DNA from: an uncultured Prevotella sp.
GTDB lineage: Bacteria > Bacteroidota > Bacteroidia > Bacteroidales > Bacteroidaceae
NCBI GenBank assembly: GCA_947167845.1
Contig: CAMVJQ010000023.1
Coordinates: 1 to 35,880, forward strand
Direction: 5' to 3'
Length of the DNA stretch: 35,880 nucleotides
The position numbers and the translations under genes were made by a program. The notes under the pieces are model-generated. The model made no database searches. It had not been told where the DNA came from and saw only the letters and a list, made by a program, of their open reading frames with translations. Of the stretch, positions 24,607 through 34,600 are shown one piece after another. The first letter of the stretch is position 1, and each line of letters starts with the position of its first letter.

Positions 24607-27227
24607 ACCTCTCTCCAAGGGGTCATATTCTCATAGAACAGCGGACCGTCAATCTGGTGGACCACAGCATCGGAGCACATGAAGATCTTTGTGTTAAGAC
24701 CTCCTGTACCACTGACGTTGAACCAGTACTCACGGCAGATCTGATTGTACAGGCCCTCCTTGATGTTCACGTGGCGCACGTTGCCCATATTGTCAGTGAC
24801 AGACAATTGATGGCCGCTGTTATCGCTGACGAGCGGATAGAAGCGTCCTGTCTCAGGATTACGCTTCATCGACTCATAGGCACTGACATAACTGCCGTCC
24901 TCTGGTGCCATGTTGACGGCCACCGAGTGGTCCTGCACATGATAGCGCACGAAGTCGACGATGATATTCTTGATCTTCGTGCGGACGGCTTCAACAGAGG
25001 CCTCGTCCGTCGGCAGCCCCATTTCCTTACAGATGTCGTCGGCGTTCTCATAGTCCTCCCAAGTAGGTAGCAGACCGTCGTCCACCAACTTGCGGATAGA
25101 GGCGTTCGTCGGCACGTAGATGGTGTAGTTATAGTTGTCGAGCAGCGTCAGGTTCTTGCTTCCCTGTGCAGCCAGACCTGCTCTGTAGGTCTGATTCAGC
25201 GTGGTGTTCAGCAAGGCAGCACCGTCGTTGTCGATCAGGTTGAGGAACTCTGAGAACTCCTCATTGCCCTGGAGTGCCAGATAAACAGACTTCTGCGTAC
25301 CCATAGGCACACCGTCATTAATCTGGTAGGACTTACCGTTCTCCTTCTCGTAGATCTCGTTGTTCTCAACGATGAGCGGCTTGTAGTTATGCTCCATCTG
25401 CCAGCCGCCGCAGAAAGAGATGCGTCCGTCGGCAGTACGGTCGACACGGATGAGCGAACCGCCCTTGGTCTTATAGTATTCGTGGCCATCCTCCACGTCG
25501 CCGACGATAATCAGGTCGTCCATCAGACGCTTCAGACGGTCAGTGATGACCGACACGTCGACGGCAGATGGCAGACGGCTCTCCTTGGTGATATTGCCGT
25601 CGGCATCAACCGAACTGGTATAGCGGTAGGCCTGTACGCGCTCACTGAGCGACTTGGTGCCATCATAATAGTACTCCAGAATGGTCGGTGACTCCATGCC
25701 AGACATCATCGAGCCATAACTGTACGGGTCGAGATACCACTTCAGGGCCTCGTTAGTCGGCAGAAGCAGACTGTATCGCGAGTCCATGGAGAGCAGGTAA
25801 GGCAGGAAGTTCAACTGGTCGATGACCCAGTAGATGACGTTCATCGTCGAGGCATGTGCCAGGGCGGGATAGGCCACAGAGGCATACTCTGCCGGCGAGA
25901 ACACCTTGTTGACCATGTAGACCACACCGTTGCAAGCCATGAAGCAAGAGTCGACACTCTCCTTGGTAATACCCAATACCTCCTTGGCATCATTCAGCAC
26001 GTGGCCGAACTTGGAGGGCACTGCCTCCGTGAAGTTGGGCAGCATATTCACATTGATCAACTTGGCCAGAGTGGCGTCGGGCACGTTCTCCCATGAGCCA
26101 TACTCCTGCTGCAGGTCCTTACCTTCCTTGTTCCACCAAGACTCCAGGGCCTCATTGGTAGGCACAATCATGGCACCGGCATCATAATGCAGGTCGTAGC
26201 CCATCGTGTTGGCATACATATACTGGTTCCATCCCGGGTCGAAAGCCAGCATGGCCGACACGGCCTCACCGCTGGGATTCTCCACCAGCGACGTGCCTCC
26301 CGCAGAGCGGCGGCTATAGTAGCGCATGGCATAGACAGAGTCCTCATTGTTGTAAAGACGGTTGTACTCTCTCGTGGCCGCAGCATTGAAATAAGGTGCA
26401 GAGAAACGGTCGACCAACTCCGACCACTTCGACATCTGTGGATGCTGGCGCAGCACCTCGGCCATATTGGGCGTAGACTCTATCACGCCGTCCACCTTCT
26501 GGATATAGCCGTTCTTACAGGTGATATCCTTCTCCACCACCTTCCTGGAGTTGACCCACGACTCGTTGGCAGAGGTGGCCTGATGGTTGGTCAGGATACT
26601 CAGGTCCTCACTGGTGATGTTATAGTACTGCATAAAACTGGGCAGGAAGTGGATCATCGGCGGTGTCGTGGCATCCTTCAATACGGGAATGCTTCTGCCA
26701 TTGTCCTTGAACCTGGCCCAAGCCGCTGTATTCGGCATCTTGGCAGGCGACATGATTTCCACTGAGTCATAGATGCTCACTGCCGTCTCACGACGCATAC
26801 ACATGCCTTCAAGCGGCGGTGTGCCGCTCACGTTCGAGAGCAGTTCGATGAGGTAGGCATTGTTAATCATCGAGTTGTTGAGCAGCAGTTTTTTCTGTGC
26901 TGTCGACAACTGTTCATAGCGGTTAATGCCCCAGGCGTTCTTGCCGTACCATTGCTGGAAGGCAGAATCATTGGCGGCAAACAGGGTCTTCGAACCTGTG
27001 TGGCTCAGCACTTCCGTCTGCCCCAGGTCGTCAACCAGGCGCAACAGCGTGGTGTACTTGCCCTCTTCCTGCAGCCGCTCATAGATGGAGTTGCCCAGCC
27101 AGTCAGGCTGTCCGGTCAGCAGCACGCCGTCGTCTTTACACGACTGCAGCGCCCAGGCCCCCATCAGCAGACCACAGGTGGCAATCGCCATCTTGCGTCC
27201 TCGTCTTACGATAAGTTTCTGTTTCAT
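24594..27227 (-). CDS. Large fasciclin lipoprotein with about four FAS1 domains
   Basis: An 877-residue protein. A long basic N-terminus (MKQKLIVRRGRKM) precedes a hydrophobic stretch and the lipobox WALQSC (Cys30). Four FAS1-like units can be traced by their start helix and the (V/L)PTN-type motif: about 42-235 (TTLLRLVDDLGQTEVL, LFAANDSAFQQ), 255-447 (AMIVPTNEALESW, GVVYMVNKVFSP), 450-640 (NVIYWVIDQLNFL, SLLLPTNEALKWY) and 650-870 (EFSEFLNLIDND, TIYVPTNASIRKL, AVVHQIDGPLFYE). It is much larger than usual bacterial FAS1 proteins, which often have one or two domains. Its position just before SusC1 suggests a surface-exposed glycan- or protein-binding partner of the transporter; this is inference. 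Confidence 0.85.
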   Translation of the reverse strand: MKQKLIVRRGRKMAIATCGLLMGAWALQSCKDDGVLLTGQPDWLGNSIYERLQEEGKYTTLLRLVDDLGQTEVLSHTGSKTLFAANDSAFQQWYGKNAWGINRYEQLSTAQKKLLLNNSMINNAYLIELLSNVSGTPPLEGMCMRRETAVSIYDSVEIMSPAKMPNTAAWARFKDNGRSIPVLKDATTPPMIHFLPSFMQYYNITSEDLSILTNHQATSANESWVNSRKVVEKDITCKNGYIQKVDGVIESTPNMAEVLRQHPQMSKWSELVDRFSAPYFNAAATREYNRLYNNEDSVYAMRYYSRRSAGGTSLVENPSGEAVSAMLAFDPGWNQYMYANTMGYDLHYDAGAMIVPTNEALESWWNKEGKDLQQEYGSWENVPDATLAKLINVNMLPNFTEAVPSKFGHVLNDAKEVLGITKESVDSCFMACNGVVYMVNKVFSPAEYASVAYPALAHASTMNVIYWVIDQLNFLPYLLSMDSRYSLLLPTNEALKWYLDPYSYGSMMSGMESPTILEYYYDGTKSLSERVQAYRYTSSVDADGNITKESRLPSAVDVSVITDRLKRLMDDLIIVGDVEDGHEYYKTKGGSLIRVDRTADGRISFCGGWQMEHNYKPLIVENNEIYEKENGKSYQINDGVPMGTQKSVYLALQGNEEFSEFLNLIDNDGAALLNTTLNQTYRAGLAAQGSKNLTLLDNYNYTIYVPTNASIRKLVDDGLLPTWEDYENADDICKEMGLPTDEASVEAVRTKIKNIIVDFVRYHVQDHSVAVNMAPEDGSYVSAYESMKRNPETGRFYPLVSDNSGHQLSVTDNMGNVRHVNIKEGLYNQICREYWFNVSGTGGLNTKIFMCSDAVVHQIDGPLFYENMTPWREVIKN

Positions 27228-27261
27228 ACATTTAGGTTTTAATTATTATTTTTATTATCTC

Positions 27262-30200
27262 TCATTTCAGAATCTTTTTCCCGTCCTGGATATACACACC
27301 GCGCGTGTTAGGCACTGCGACCTGCCGTCCTTGCAAGTCATACCAGTTCCTAATCCTCCCCCTACAGGGGGAGTTAGAGGGGGTCACAATCCCCGTCGAA
27401 GGCCCGAGATACATCAGTTTGAAATTGTCGAAGATGCACCAGTCGCTGTCTACATTGTCATAGTTGTAGATACCAATCTGTAGTGTACCATCTGTCACAA
27501 CGGTCTGCAACGTGTTGGTATAAAGACCGTATGTATTGAATGCCGTATTGGCTGCACCCACATCATTAGGATAATTGTAGGGATTGAGGGAATAGCGGGT
27601 GACAGCGTCGTCATAAAGACTCATGACGGGCACCTCGTCCTCATTAGCATACAGGATGGCATTCAGTTTCTCCGTGCCGTTGCGGTGGGCCGTTGAGGCA
27701 GGGCCGTTGTTGCCATAGCGGTAGAAACTCTGCACCGTCAGTTCATACTTTCCGTTCGGCAGGCCTTCCAGAAACTGTCCCATATAGAAACTGGTGTTCC
27801 AGAATTCTGCCACCTGGCCATTTGCCTGGGTGAATGTGGGCCACGTCGTCCATCCTGCACTGCCCTTACTGAAGTCGGCGTTCTCGATGAGTGAGGTCAG
27901 GTCGCCCTTGCCGTTCTTCACGGCCTCGTCGATGGCTATCTGCCGGAGGTCGGTCTCACAGGCCTTCAGCAGTTCGAGGGCCTTGGCCATGGCCGCAGCG
28001 TTCTCGGCGAATGTCGTCGTAGTGCCCAGTGCGTCCTCGGCGGCCTTGATGGCAGCCGCGTGCTGCTCCGTCGCCTTCACGGCATTGTAGGCCTTCACCT
28101 GAGGCAGCAGTGTGAGCACCTGTTCCCACGTCTTCAGATAGTCGAACTCCGTCTGCTTCAGTTTGAGTACGCAGCCATGCTGAGCCTTCAGATTGCCACT
28201 GATTGTAAAGCCGGCGGGATCTACATTGTAGCAGTGCTCGTCCATATAGCGCATCCGGTAGACGTAGCCATTACTATAGTTGATGTAGGCCATGCGCCAG
28301 CGCAGGTCGCCAATGGGGCGCCACTGGCTGAGTCCCTCGATGGCCTGGTTGTTCTCGCCGACGTGTACGCCCGGGGTCACTGTCCATACGGTCGTGCCTG
28401 TAGCATTTGCGTCAGGAACCAAGGTCTTGGCCGTGGCACGGTCGAAGCCGTTGGTCGACTCGCACTTGAAGAACATCACGTACTGCCCGTCGACGGCATT
28501 CCATACGATATCGTTGTCGATAATGTCATAGCCGGGGTCGAAATAGAGACGGGGCTCCGTCAGGATGTTCAGGTCTTCGTCGATCAACTGATAGAAGGTG
28601 CGGTGACGGTCGGGGAAGCCCACGCTGTAGTAGACCACATAGTTGCCGCTGGCCTTGTCATAGATCACCTGGGGTGCCCAGGCGGCCGTCATCTTTTCGG
28701 CATCCATGTCCGGATAGACCTTGCTCAGGGCCTTCAGGTTCTCCTCCGACTCCAGGTCGATCTTCACGTTCTTGGTCCAGTGTACCAGGTCAGGCGAGAT
28801 CATCAGGTCCATGATGTGGTTGCTGGTCCAGCCGAGGCGGCTGGTCATGTCGGTACCGGCGAGGATGAAGCCCTTGCCGCTGTTCATGCGGCAGATGAAG
28901 GCGTCGCGCATACCGCCGGTGACGGTGTTGGCCTGAGTGTCGAACACCTCGCCGCTCTGCAGCAGGTCGTTCCACTCGTTGCCGTTCTGACTCAGGGCGT
29001 AGCAGGTGTACTCACTGGTCTCATGCATGTGGGCATAGAGGTAGGCGGCCATGTCCTTGTCTTCCTCCACGTATTCGGGATAGTCGGCATAGCCCTTCTT
29101 GGGAACCTCGGCACCCACATTACTTATATTAATATGGTAGATGTTTAGCGAATAGGCGGGGATTTCCAGTTTCGAGGCGTCGCTGACGGCCTCTATGGCC
29201 GACGGCTTCACGTTGACGGGGTTCTGCATCGTGTTCTCATCCGTGCCGTTGGCTGAGACGAGGCGCTCCACGGTGGCACTGCCCAGCGTCATATTCTTCA
29301 CGTTCAACTGCAGCGTCTGGGGCGTGCCGTTGGGGTTCACCACCTTCAGGATCATCTCCTTCTCGTCCTCACTCAACTGCACGCTCTGGTAGATGGCGCG
29401 CTCGGTGTCGAGCGTCAGTTCGTGGATCAACTGATTGTCGGCATAGCAGCGGACGACATTTCCCTTCACCTCTACCTTCAGGTCGTACCAGCGACCATTC
29501 TGCACAGCATAGTTCACGTATGAGTACTGCGACTTGCCGCCGTTGCGGCTGATCTCGATGGCGTTCTGCGAATTGCCCCAGCCGCCGATATTCCACCAAC
29601 TGTAGTTGTCCTCGTCCTGATAGTCGAAGATGATGAGGAAGCCCTCTGCGCCGCCGTCCTTGCGGGCCTTCACTTCCATGGTGTAGTCACTGCCTGTAAA
29701 CTTGGTCAGGTTGATGCTGCGGCATCCGTGTTCGTTGTTGGTGCCACTGCCTGTCTGCTTCTTCTCTCCGCCGGTGACGCTCCAGGAGCCGCCGTTGTTG
29801 GTCCAGCCTTCATTCTTTGAGAAGTCGTCGCTGACCACAATCTTCGACTCTCCGCCGTTGACGGTCACCTTCAGGTCGTCAAACGTAGCCTGCGTGTTCC
29901 ACGTGGCCAGGCCCACCTGATGGTCGCCGCTCTCTGTGAGCGTGTTGCCGGTCTCCGTCCAGAGCAGGTTCTGGTGGCCGAGGTTATGGCCCATCAACTT
30001 CTGCACGTAGTAACTGGGCGTCACGAAGTTGGAGCCCGAGTTGAAGTGGATCATGTCATACGGCCATACCGGGTCGCTCTCATGCACGAAGATGGGGGCA
30101 AAGGAGCCCATGCGGCACACGTCGGAGTTGCGCTCCTGTCCCAGCATGTACACGGCCTCGCCGAGTGCTGAGTTCATATTGCCATAGGTGCCGTAGGTGC

Positions 30201-31569
30201 CACCTGCATTGGCGGCATATTCACCGTTATAGATGCCCACGTTGCGGGGATAGTTGTCATACTTGTTGTAGTTCTGTTTCATCCAGGAGTGCGAGCGGTA
30301 GTAGTGCTCGTCGAGCAACTCCACGGGATATTCGTTGCGCCAAGTCGGGTTGTCTGTGCCCCAGGCCTCCACGTTGCCGATGGTGATGATCTCGGGATAC
30401 TTCTCCTTGATGGCCTTATAGAACTTATAGTAACGCTCGGGATACTGATAACTCTGGTCGGAGTTGCCCGACATGTTGAAGTTATAGTTCTCGTTGCCGA
30501 TTTCAATGAATTTCAGGTTGTAGGGTGCCACGTGCCCGTTCTTGATACGCATCGCACCGAACGTAGTGGAGCCGTCGCCGTTGGCATACTCGATGGCGTC
30601 GAGCGTGTTCTGCACTAGCGTGTCGAGGTCCTCCATCGGGATATAGTAACCGTGACCCAGGCCCACGTTGACCACGAACAGCGGGGCGGCCCCCATGTCC
30701 TCTGCCAACTGCAGGTATTCATCGAAGCCGAGGCCGTCGCTGGAGCGGTAGTGCCAGTTGTGGCTCATGTGACCAGGGCGCTCCTCGATGGGGCCGATGG
30801 TTTTCTTCCACTGGAAGGTGTCGTCGAAGGATCTCTCTCCTTCCACGAAGCAGCCACCCGGGAATCGGAGGAATGTCGGCTTGGTGTCGGCCAGCAGTTG
30901 GGCCAGGTCAGGACGCAGTCCGTTCTTACGGTCTTTCCAGGTGTCGGGGAACAATGACACCACATCCAGATACAGATGACCATTGTTGCTCGTAAGCAAC
31001 AGTAGTTGTCCGCTGAGATCTGTGTCAGTAGCCTGAATGTCGGCCGTCAACTTGTTCCACTTGTCGGTATAGACCGTTCCCGTCAGTGCGATAGTGTCGC
31101 TGACGGCTGTCTCGCCGTCGTTCTTCAGCAGCACGGCATAGACTTGTCCCGTATAGTTCTCATTGTTGCCTTTCGCCCAGAGTGAGAGGCGATAGGTCTT
31201 GCCCTTCTCGAACTTCATCCCCCAGAAGCCTTCGTTGCGTACACCGCGCATCTTGCTCATCGAGGTGTTGTTGGTATAGATGTCCAAGGCTTGTGCCTGG
31301 GCGTCATTCAGCAGGTCGGTCGTTGTCGTCTTGATGGAGGAACTCACTCTTATCCAACCGTCGGTGCCCTCTTCGAAGGAGCGGTTGCGCACCAGTTCGG
31401 CGTAGAGGCCGCCGTCGCCAGCATGGTTGATCTCCTCGAAGAAGAGCCCCCACTGGTAGGGACTGGTCAACGGGCCACGCTGGGTGGCATCGATATTCAT
31501 GACAATCTGGGCCTCGCCACTCAGAGCGACTCCCAGCAGACTTGCAGCAATGATGGATTTCAGTTTCAT
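27262..31569 (-). CDS. Secreted multidomain GH51-GH43 arabinofuranosidase fusion
   Basis: A 1435-residue protein with signal peptide MKLKSIIAASLLGVALSGEA. Residues about 25-560 are GH51 alpha-L-arabinofuranosidase: acid/base Glu360 in EIGNEN and nucleophile Glu450 in IYNGEY. About 575-720 is an inserted LamG/DUF1080-type sandwich (DDFSKNEGWTNN...GRWYDLKVEV), after which the GH51 C-terminal beta-domain resumes (about 725-815). Residues about 838-1110 form a GH43-like propeller with a likely triad Asp889 (MRDAF), Asp1018/1020 (IIDNDIV) and Glu1078 (IEGLS); most relatives I recall have RDP where this has RDA. A helical linker (about 1145-1220) leads to a binding module (1222-1390, ending CIFDNFKLMYLG) shared with the first operon gene, then a T9SS-like tail (YDLQGRQV...GVYIQDGKK). 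A GC-rich palindromic repeat encodes residues about 1394-1408. It probably removes arabinose side chains outside the cell. Confidence 0.88.
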   Translation of the reverse strand: MKLKSIIAASLLGVALSGEAQIVMNIDATQRGPLTSPYQWGLFFEEINHAGDGGLYAELVRNRSFEEGTDGWIRVSSSIKTTTTDLLNDAQAQALDIYTNNTSMSKMRGVRNEGFWGMKFEKGKTYRLSLWAKGNNENYTGQVYAVLLKNDGETAVSDTIALTGTVYTDKWNKLTADIQATDTDLSGQLLLLTSNNGHLYLDVVSLFPDTWKDRKNGLRPDLAQLLADTKPTFLRFPGGCFVEGERSFDDTFQWKKTIGPIEERPGHMSHNWHYRSSDGLGFDEYLQLAEDMGAAPLFVVNVGLGHGYYIPMEDLDTLVQNTLDAIEYANGDGSTTFGAMRIKNGHVAPYNLKFIEIGNENYNFNMSGNSDQSYQYPERYYKFYKAIKEKYPEIITIGNVEAWGTDNPTWRNEYPVELLDEHYYRSHSWMKQNYNKYDNYPRNVGIYNGEYAANAGGTYGTYGNMNSALGEAVYMLGQERNSDVCRMGSFAPIFVHESDPVWPYDMIHFNSGSNFVTPSYYVQKLMGHNLGHQNLLWTETGNTLTESGDHQVGLATWNTQATFDDLKVTVNGGESKIVVSDDFSKNEGWTNNGGSWSVTGGEKKQTGSGTNNEHGCRSINLTKFTGSDYTMEVKARKDGGAEGFLIIFDYQDEDNYSWWNIGGWGNSQNAIEISRNGGKSQYSYVNYAVQNGRWYDLKVEVKGNVVRCYADNQLIHELTLDTERAIYQSVQLSEDEKEMILKVVNPNGTPQTLQLNVKNMTLGSATVERLVSANGTDENTMQNPVNVKPSAIEAVSDASKLEIPAYSLNIYHINISNVGAEVPKKGYADYPEYVEEDKDMAAYLYAHMHETSEYTCYALSQNGNEWNDLLQSGEVFDTQANTVTGGMRDAFICRMNSGKGFILAGTDMTSRLGWTSNHIMDLMISPDLVHWTKNVKIDLESEENLKALSKVYPDMDAEKMTAAWAPQVIYDKASGNYVVYYSVGFPDRHRTFYQLIDEDLNILTEPRLYFDPGYDIIDNDIVWNAVDGQYVMFFKCESTNGFDRATAKTLVPDANATGTTVWTVTPGVHVGENNQAIEGLSQWRPIGDLRWRMAYINYSNGYVYRMRYMDEHCYNVDPAGFTISGNLKAQHGCVLKLKQTEFDYLKTWEQVLTLLPQVKAYNAVKATEQHAAAIKAAEDALGTTTTFAENAAAMAKALELLKACETDLRQIAIDEAVKNGKGDLTSLIENADFSKGSAGWTTWPTFTQANGQVAEFWNTSFYMGQFLEGLPNGKYELTVQSFYRYGNNGPASTAHRNGTEKLNAILYANEDEVPVMSLYDDAVTRYSLNPYNYPNDVGAANTAFNTYGLYTNTLQTVVTDGTLQIGIYNYDNVDSDWCIFDNFKLMYLGPSTGIVTPSNSPCRGRIRNWYDLQGRQVAVPNTRGVYIQDGKKILK
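27351..27386 (-). repeat. Palindromic REP-like element inserted in frame in the GH51-GH43 gene
   Basis: The palindrome CTCCCCCTACAGGGGGAG followed by TTAGAGGGGGTC resembles the repeats at 1-75 and 35831-35880 (CTCCCC...GGGGAG with a TTAGGGG-type tail). It is read in frame as VTPSNSPCRGRIRN, a linker just between the last binding module and the T9SS-like tail. Confidence 0.75.
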
Positions 31570-31589
31570 CAGAAGTTAGTTATATTTGT

Positions 31590-31645
31590 TAGTAAGAAAA
31601 CAAAGGAACCAGAGACCAGGCTCTTTGGCCAGTCTCCAGTTCCTT
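31590..31645 (-). terminator. Strong intrinsic terminator/attenuator between first and second operon genes
   Basis: In the minus-strand transcript the arms AAGGAACUGGAGACUGG and CCUGGUCUCUGGUUCCUU pair over 17 positions (13 Watson-Crick and 4 G-U) with a short loop. A U-rich run (UUUGUUUUCUU) follows at 31590-31602. It lies 53 bases after the stop of the 1254-residue protein gene and 34 bases before the GH51-GH43 start. I see no good TAnnTTTG promoter between it and the GH51 gene, so downstream genes may depend on partial read-through. Confidence 0.8.
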
Positions 31646-31697
31646 CGAAAAGTATTTCAGATGATTAATATCATATCTGTTCGCGCGTGTACATTAT

Positions 31698-34600
31698 TTA
31701 TTTAATAATGACCTTACGTACCTTCACAGAGCCGTCGCTCAGGGTCTGCTTCATGATGGCCACACCCTTCATCGGCTTCTGGATGCGAGTACCGTTCAGA
31801 CTGAAGAACTCTGTCTTGGCAGCCTCACCGGCACCGGCAATCTGCTCGATGGCGGTAACCTCCTTAGAACTGTTGGTTCCGAAGTAGGTCAGTTTCCAGT
31901 TATCCCAGATACACCAGTTGCCCTCTTCCTGAACTTCCTTCTTCAGACCGATGCGGACTTTGCCCGGCTCATTGAGTTTGAAGGTGAGGGAAGCACCGAA
32001 CTTGCCGTTGGCAAATGCAGTAGCAACAGGAATCATACCGTTGATTATACGGACACCAGTAGCACTTGTGCTGTCGGCTGTAGCCACAGGCTCAGTCATC
32101 CAAGTCCACTGCCACTCGCTGCCAGCAGGCAGGTCGTCACCGGCCACAAACTGACCATCCTTCACCGTCTTACTGGTGTACTCCTCAGAGCCGTCGCTGG
32201 CCAGACGAGGCATGTCGACGATTGTCTCCTCGTCACCGATCTTCACATAGAGTTTCAGGTTGTTGTTCTCCTCAGGATTAGCAGTATAGGTCTCATACTC
32301 CTTGTCGGGGAAGCCGAAGCGATAGAAGCCCTGAACACCCACCGTATAGGTACCTGCTGCGGGCAGTTCGACATCCTGATACTCGTTGAAGTTAGCATTG
32401 TAGACCTCAATCAAACCGCTGCTGAAGCCAGGATTAGCATCCAGCGTCCAACCGTCGTTGTTACCAGCGTCATAATTGTTGTTCTGGATCATCTGCGTGC
32501 AGTCAACAGGCGTATCGTCGCTGGCACTGCTCATGTTCTCAGGAACAGCCAACTTCTTGATCATAGCCTGAATCTCTGCAGTCTTTGCCAGAGCGTCAGC
32601 GTCAGTATAGTTGGTCTCATAGTTGCCACCAACCTCGTTGAACAGAGCGGTAGCCTCTGCAACAGCGGCATCACCGGCAACAGCCTCACCAATGGCAACA
32701 TACAGTCCCTCATAAGCAGACTTCAGTTCATTGAAGATAGTGCGTGAACTGCGAACGGTGTCGCTCAATTCGAAGATACCGGTCAGAGCATCGAACATCT
32801 CCTTACCGTCCTCACTACCCTTCACGGCATTAGCGGCGGCAATCTTCTCATCAATAATCGTGCGGACATTCGTACCAATCACCTCAGTCTTGAAGAGTTC
32901 AGCATTCTCAATCTCCTCTTCGAGCACCTCACGCACCACGTCGGCCTTGAAGCCACGGTATGTCAGACGGAAGTTGTCCCAGATAGCCCAAGTCCAACTA
33001 CCACTACCACCAAGGTTACCCTTGATACCTACACGCATCTCATCACCCTCCTTGGCCACCAGACCGAAGGCAGACTTCTTATAGTAACCCAGATCGAAGG
33101 CATCCTGAGAGGTTGACATGCCGTTAGGCACATAGACATCAGCACCAGCACTGTTCTTGACAGGCTCGCCGGCAGCGTCGTTCAGTCCATAAGGAGCGGG
33201 ACCGTAGAGGTTGTCGGGGTTGGATGCGAAGTCAGCAAGACCCATCTCGCGCACATCGTAGCAGTTGTTCAGAGCCGTCCATTTCTTGTTCATGTAGACA
33301 CCGGCCCAGTTGGTCTCGTTCTTCAGACGCATGGTCTTCTCAATATCGCTGTCGTCACGGTATGCAGGCCAAGCAACATCGTTGGCACCCTGACGGACGA
33401 AGCCCTGCAGAGAAATCTCATATACACCTACAGGTGCATTCTTTACAACCTGATAGAAGTCGAAGTCGCCCTTCTCATATGCCTCAGCACAACTGTGAGC
33501 GATGTCAGTGATAGAACTGCGGCCAGTCCAACCGGTATCGTCACCAGTCTCGAAACCAGGATTCACCAGATATTTGGTCACGTCAGCATCATCCATCGGG
33601 TGACGCATAGCCTCGTCGATGGCAGCCTGAATCTCGTCGATCAACTTCTGCAGAGCCTCGTTGTCGAGTTCACGAGCCTTGATGATGTCGTCCTTGTCCA
33701 TGTCATAGTCGGCGACGGGCTCAGCGTATTCGGGATCAAGTTCGCTACCTGCAAGGGTTGCGATTTTGACAGCCTCGGCCACGATAGCCTCATAGGCCTT
33801 CCAGAGAGCGATGTTCTCCTCAACTGCCAAAGCGCCTTCCTGGGCAGCAGTGATGGCAGCGATGATGGCTTCCTTGCCAGAAGCGGACTCAAGACCGGCC
33901 TTAGAAGCGATGTAAGCGTCAATCACTGACTGTGTGACAACTACATCCTCAGCCAGCGTGCTGTAGTCGGGCAGCGTGCCCTCGATGGTCTTGATCAGTT
34001 CTGAATAGGCATCCTCGCCTGTTCCCAAGTAAGTCAACTTCCAGTTGTCGTAGATCACCCAGTTAGAGCCGATGCTCTTGGAGTTCTTCATACCGATCTG
34101 CAGTGTGTCGGCAATACCGCCGATGAAGAGCATCTCGTTGTTGTAGCGGCCAGCCTGGAAATAAGCCTCAGCCGAATTCATGTCGTTAGGAATATAGATG
34201 GTGCTGCCGTCCTGAGCAGTGACAGAAGACTCACCGCCTGTACCGATGGCTGTAGCGCCAGCCTCCGGATACGGAGTCGTGATGGCCTGGCTGTAGGTCA
34301 GGTCGCCCTGAGTGGCATACATCTTGACATCCTTGATCTGAGCATCATTATTGATAAAGCGGTTATAGCCGTCCTGGGCTCCGCCGGGACGATAGAATGC
34401 CTGCACGCTCAACTTAAAGACACCCTCGGGAACGCCTGTCACCTTCTGATAGGTGTCGAACACTGACTGGTAGAACTCAGCATTGGTGTAACTCTGGAAT
34501 CCAGGAGTGCTGCCCTGCCAGCCGTCGTTCTTATTGGAATCGTAACCAGGATTGGTGAGGAACAGACTCGTCACGTCGACAGGATTGGCAACGCTAGCCT

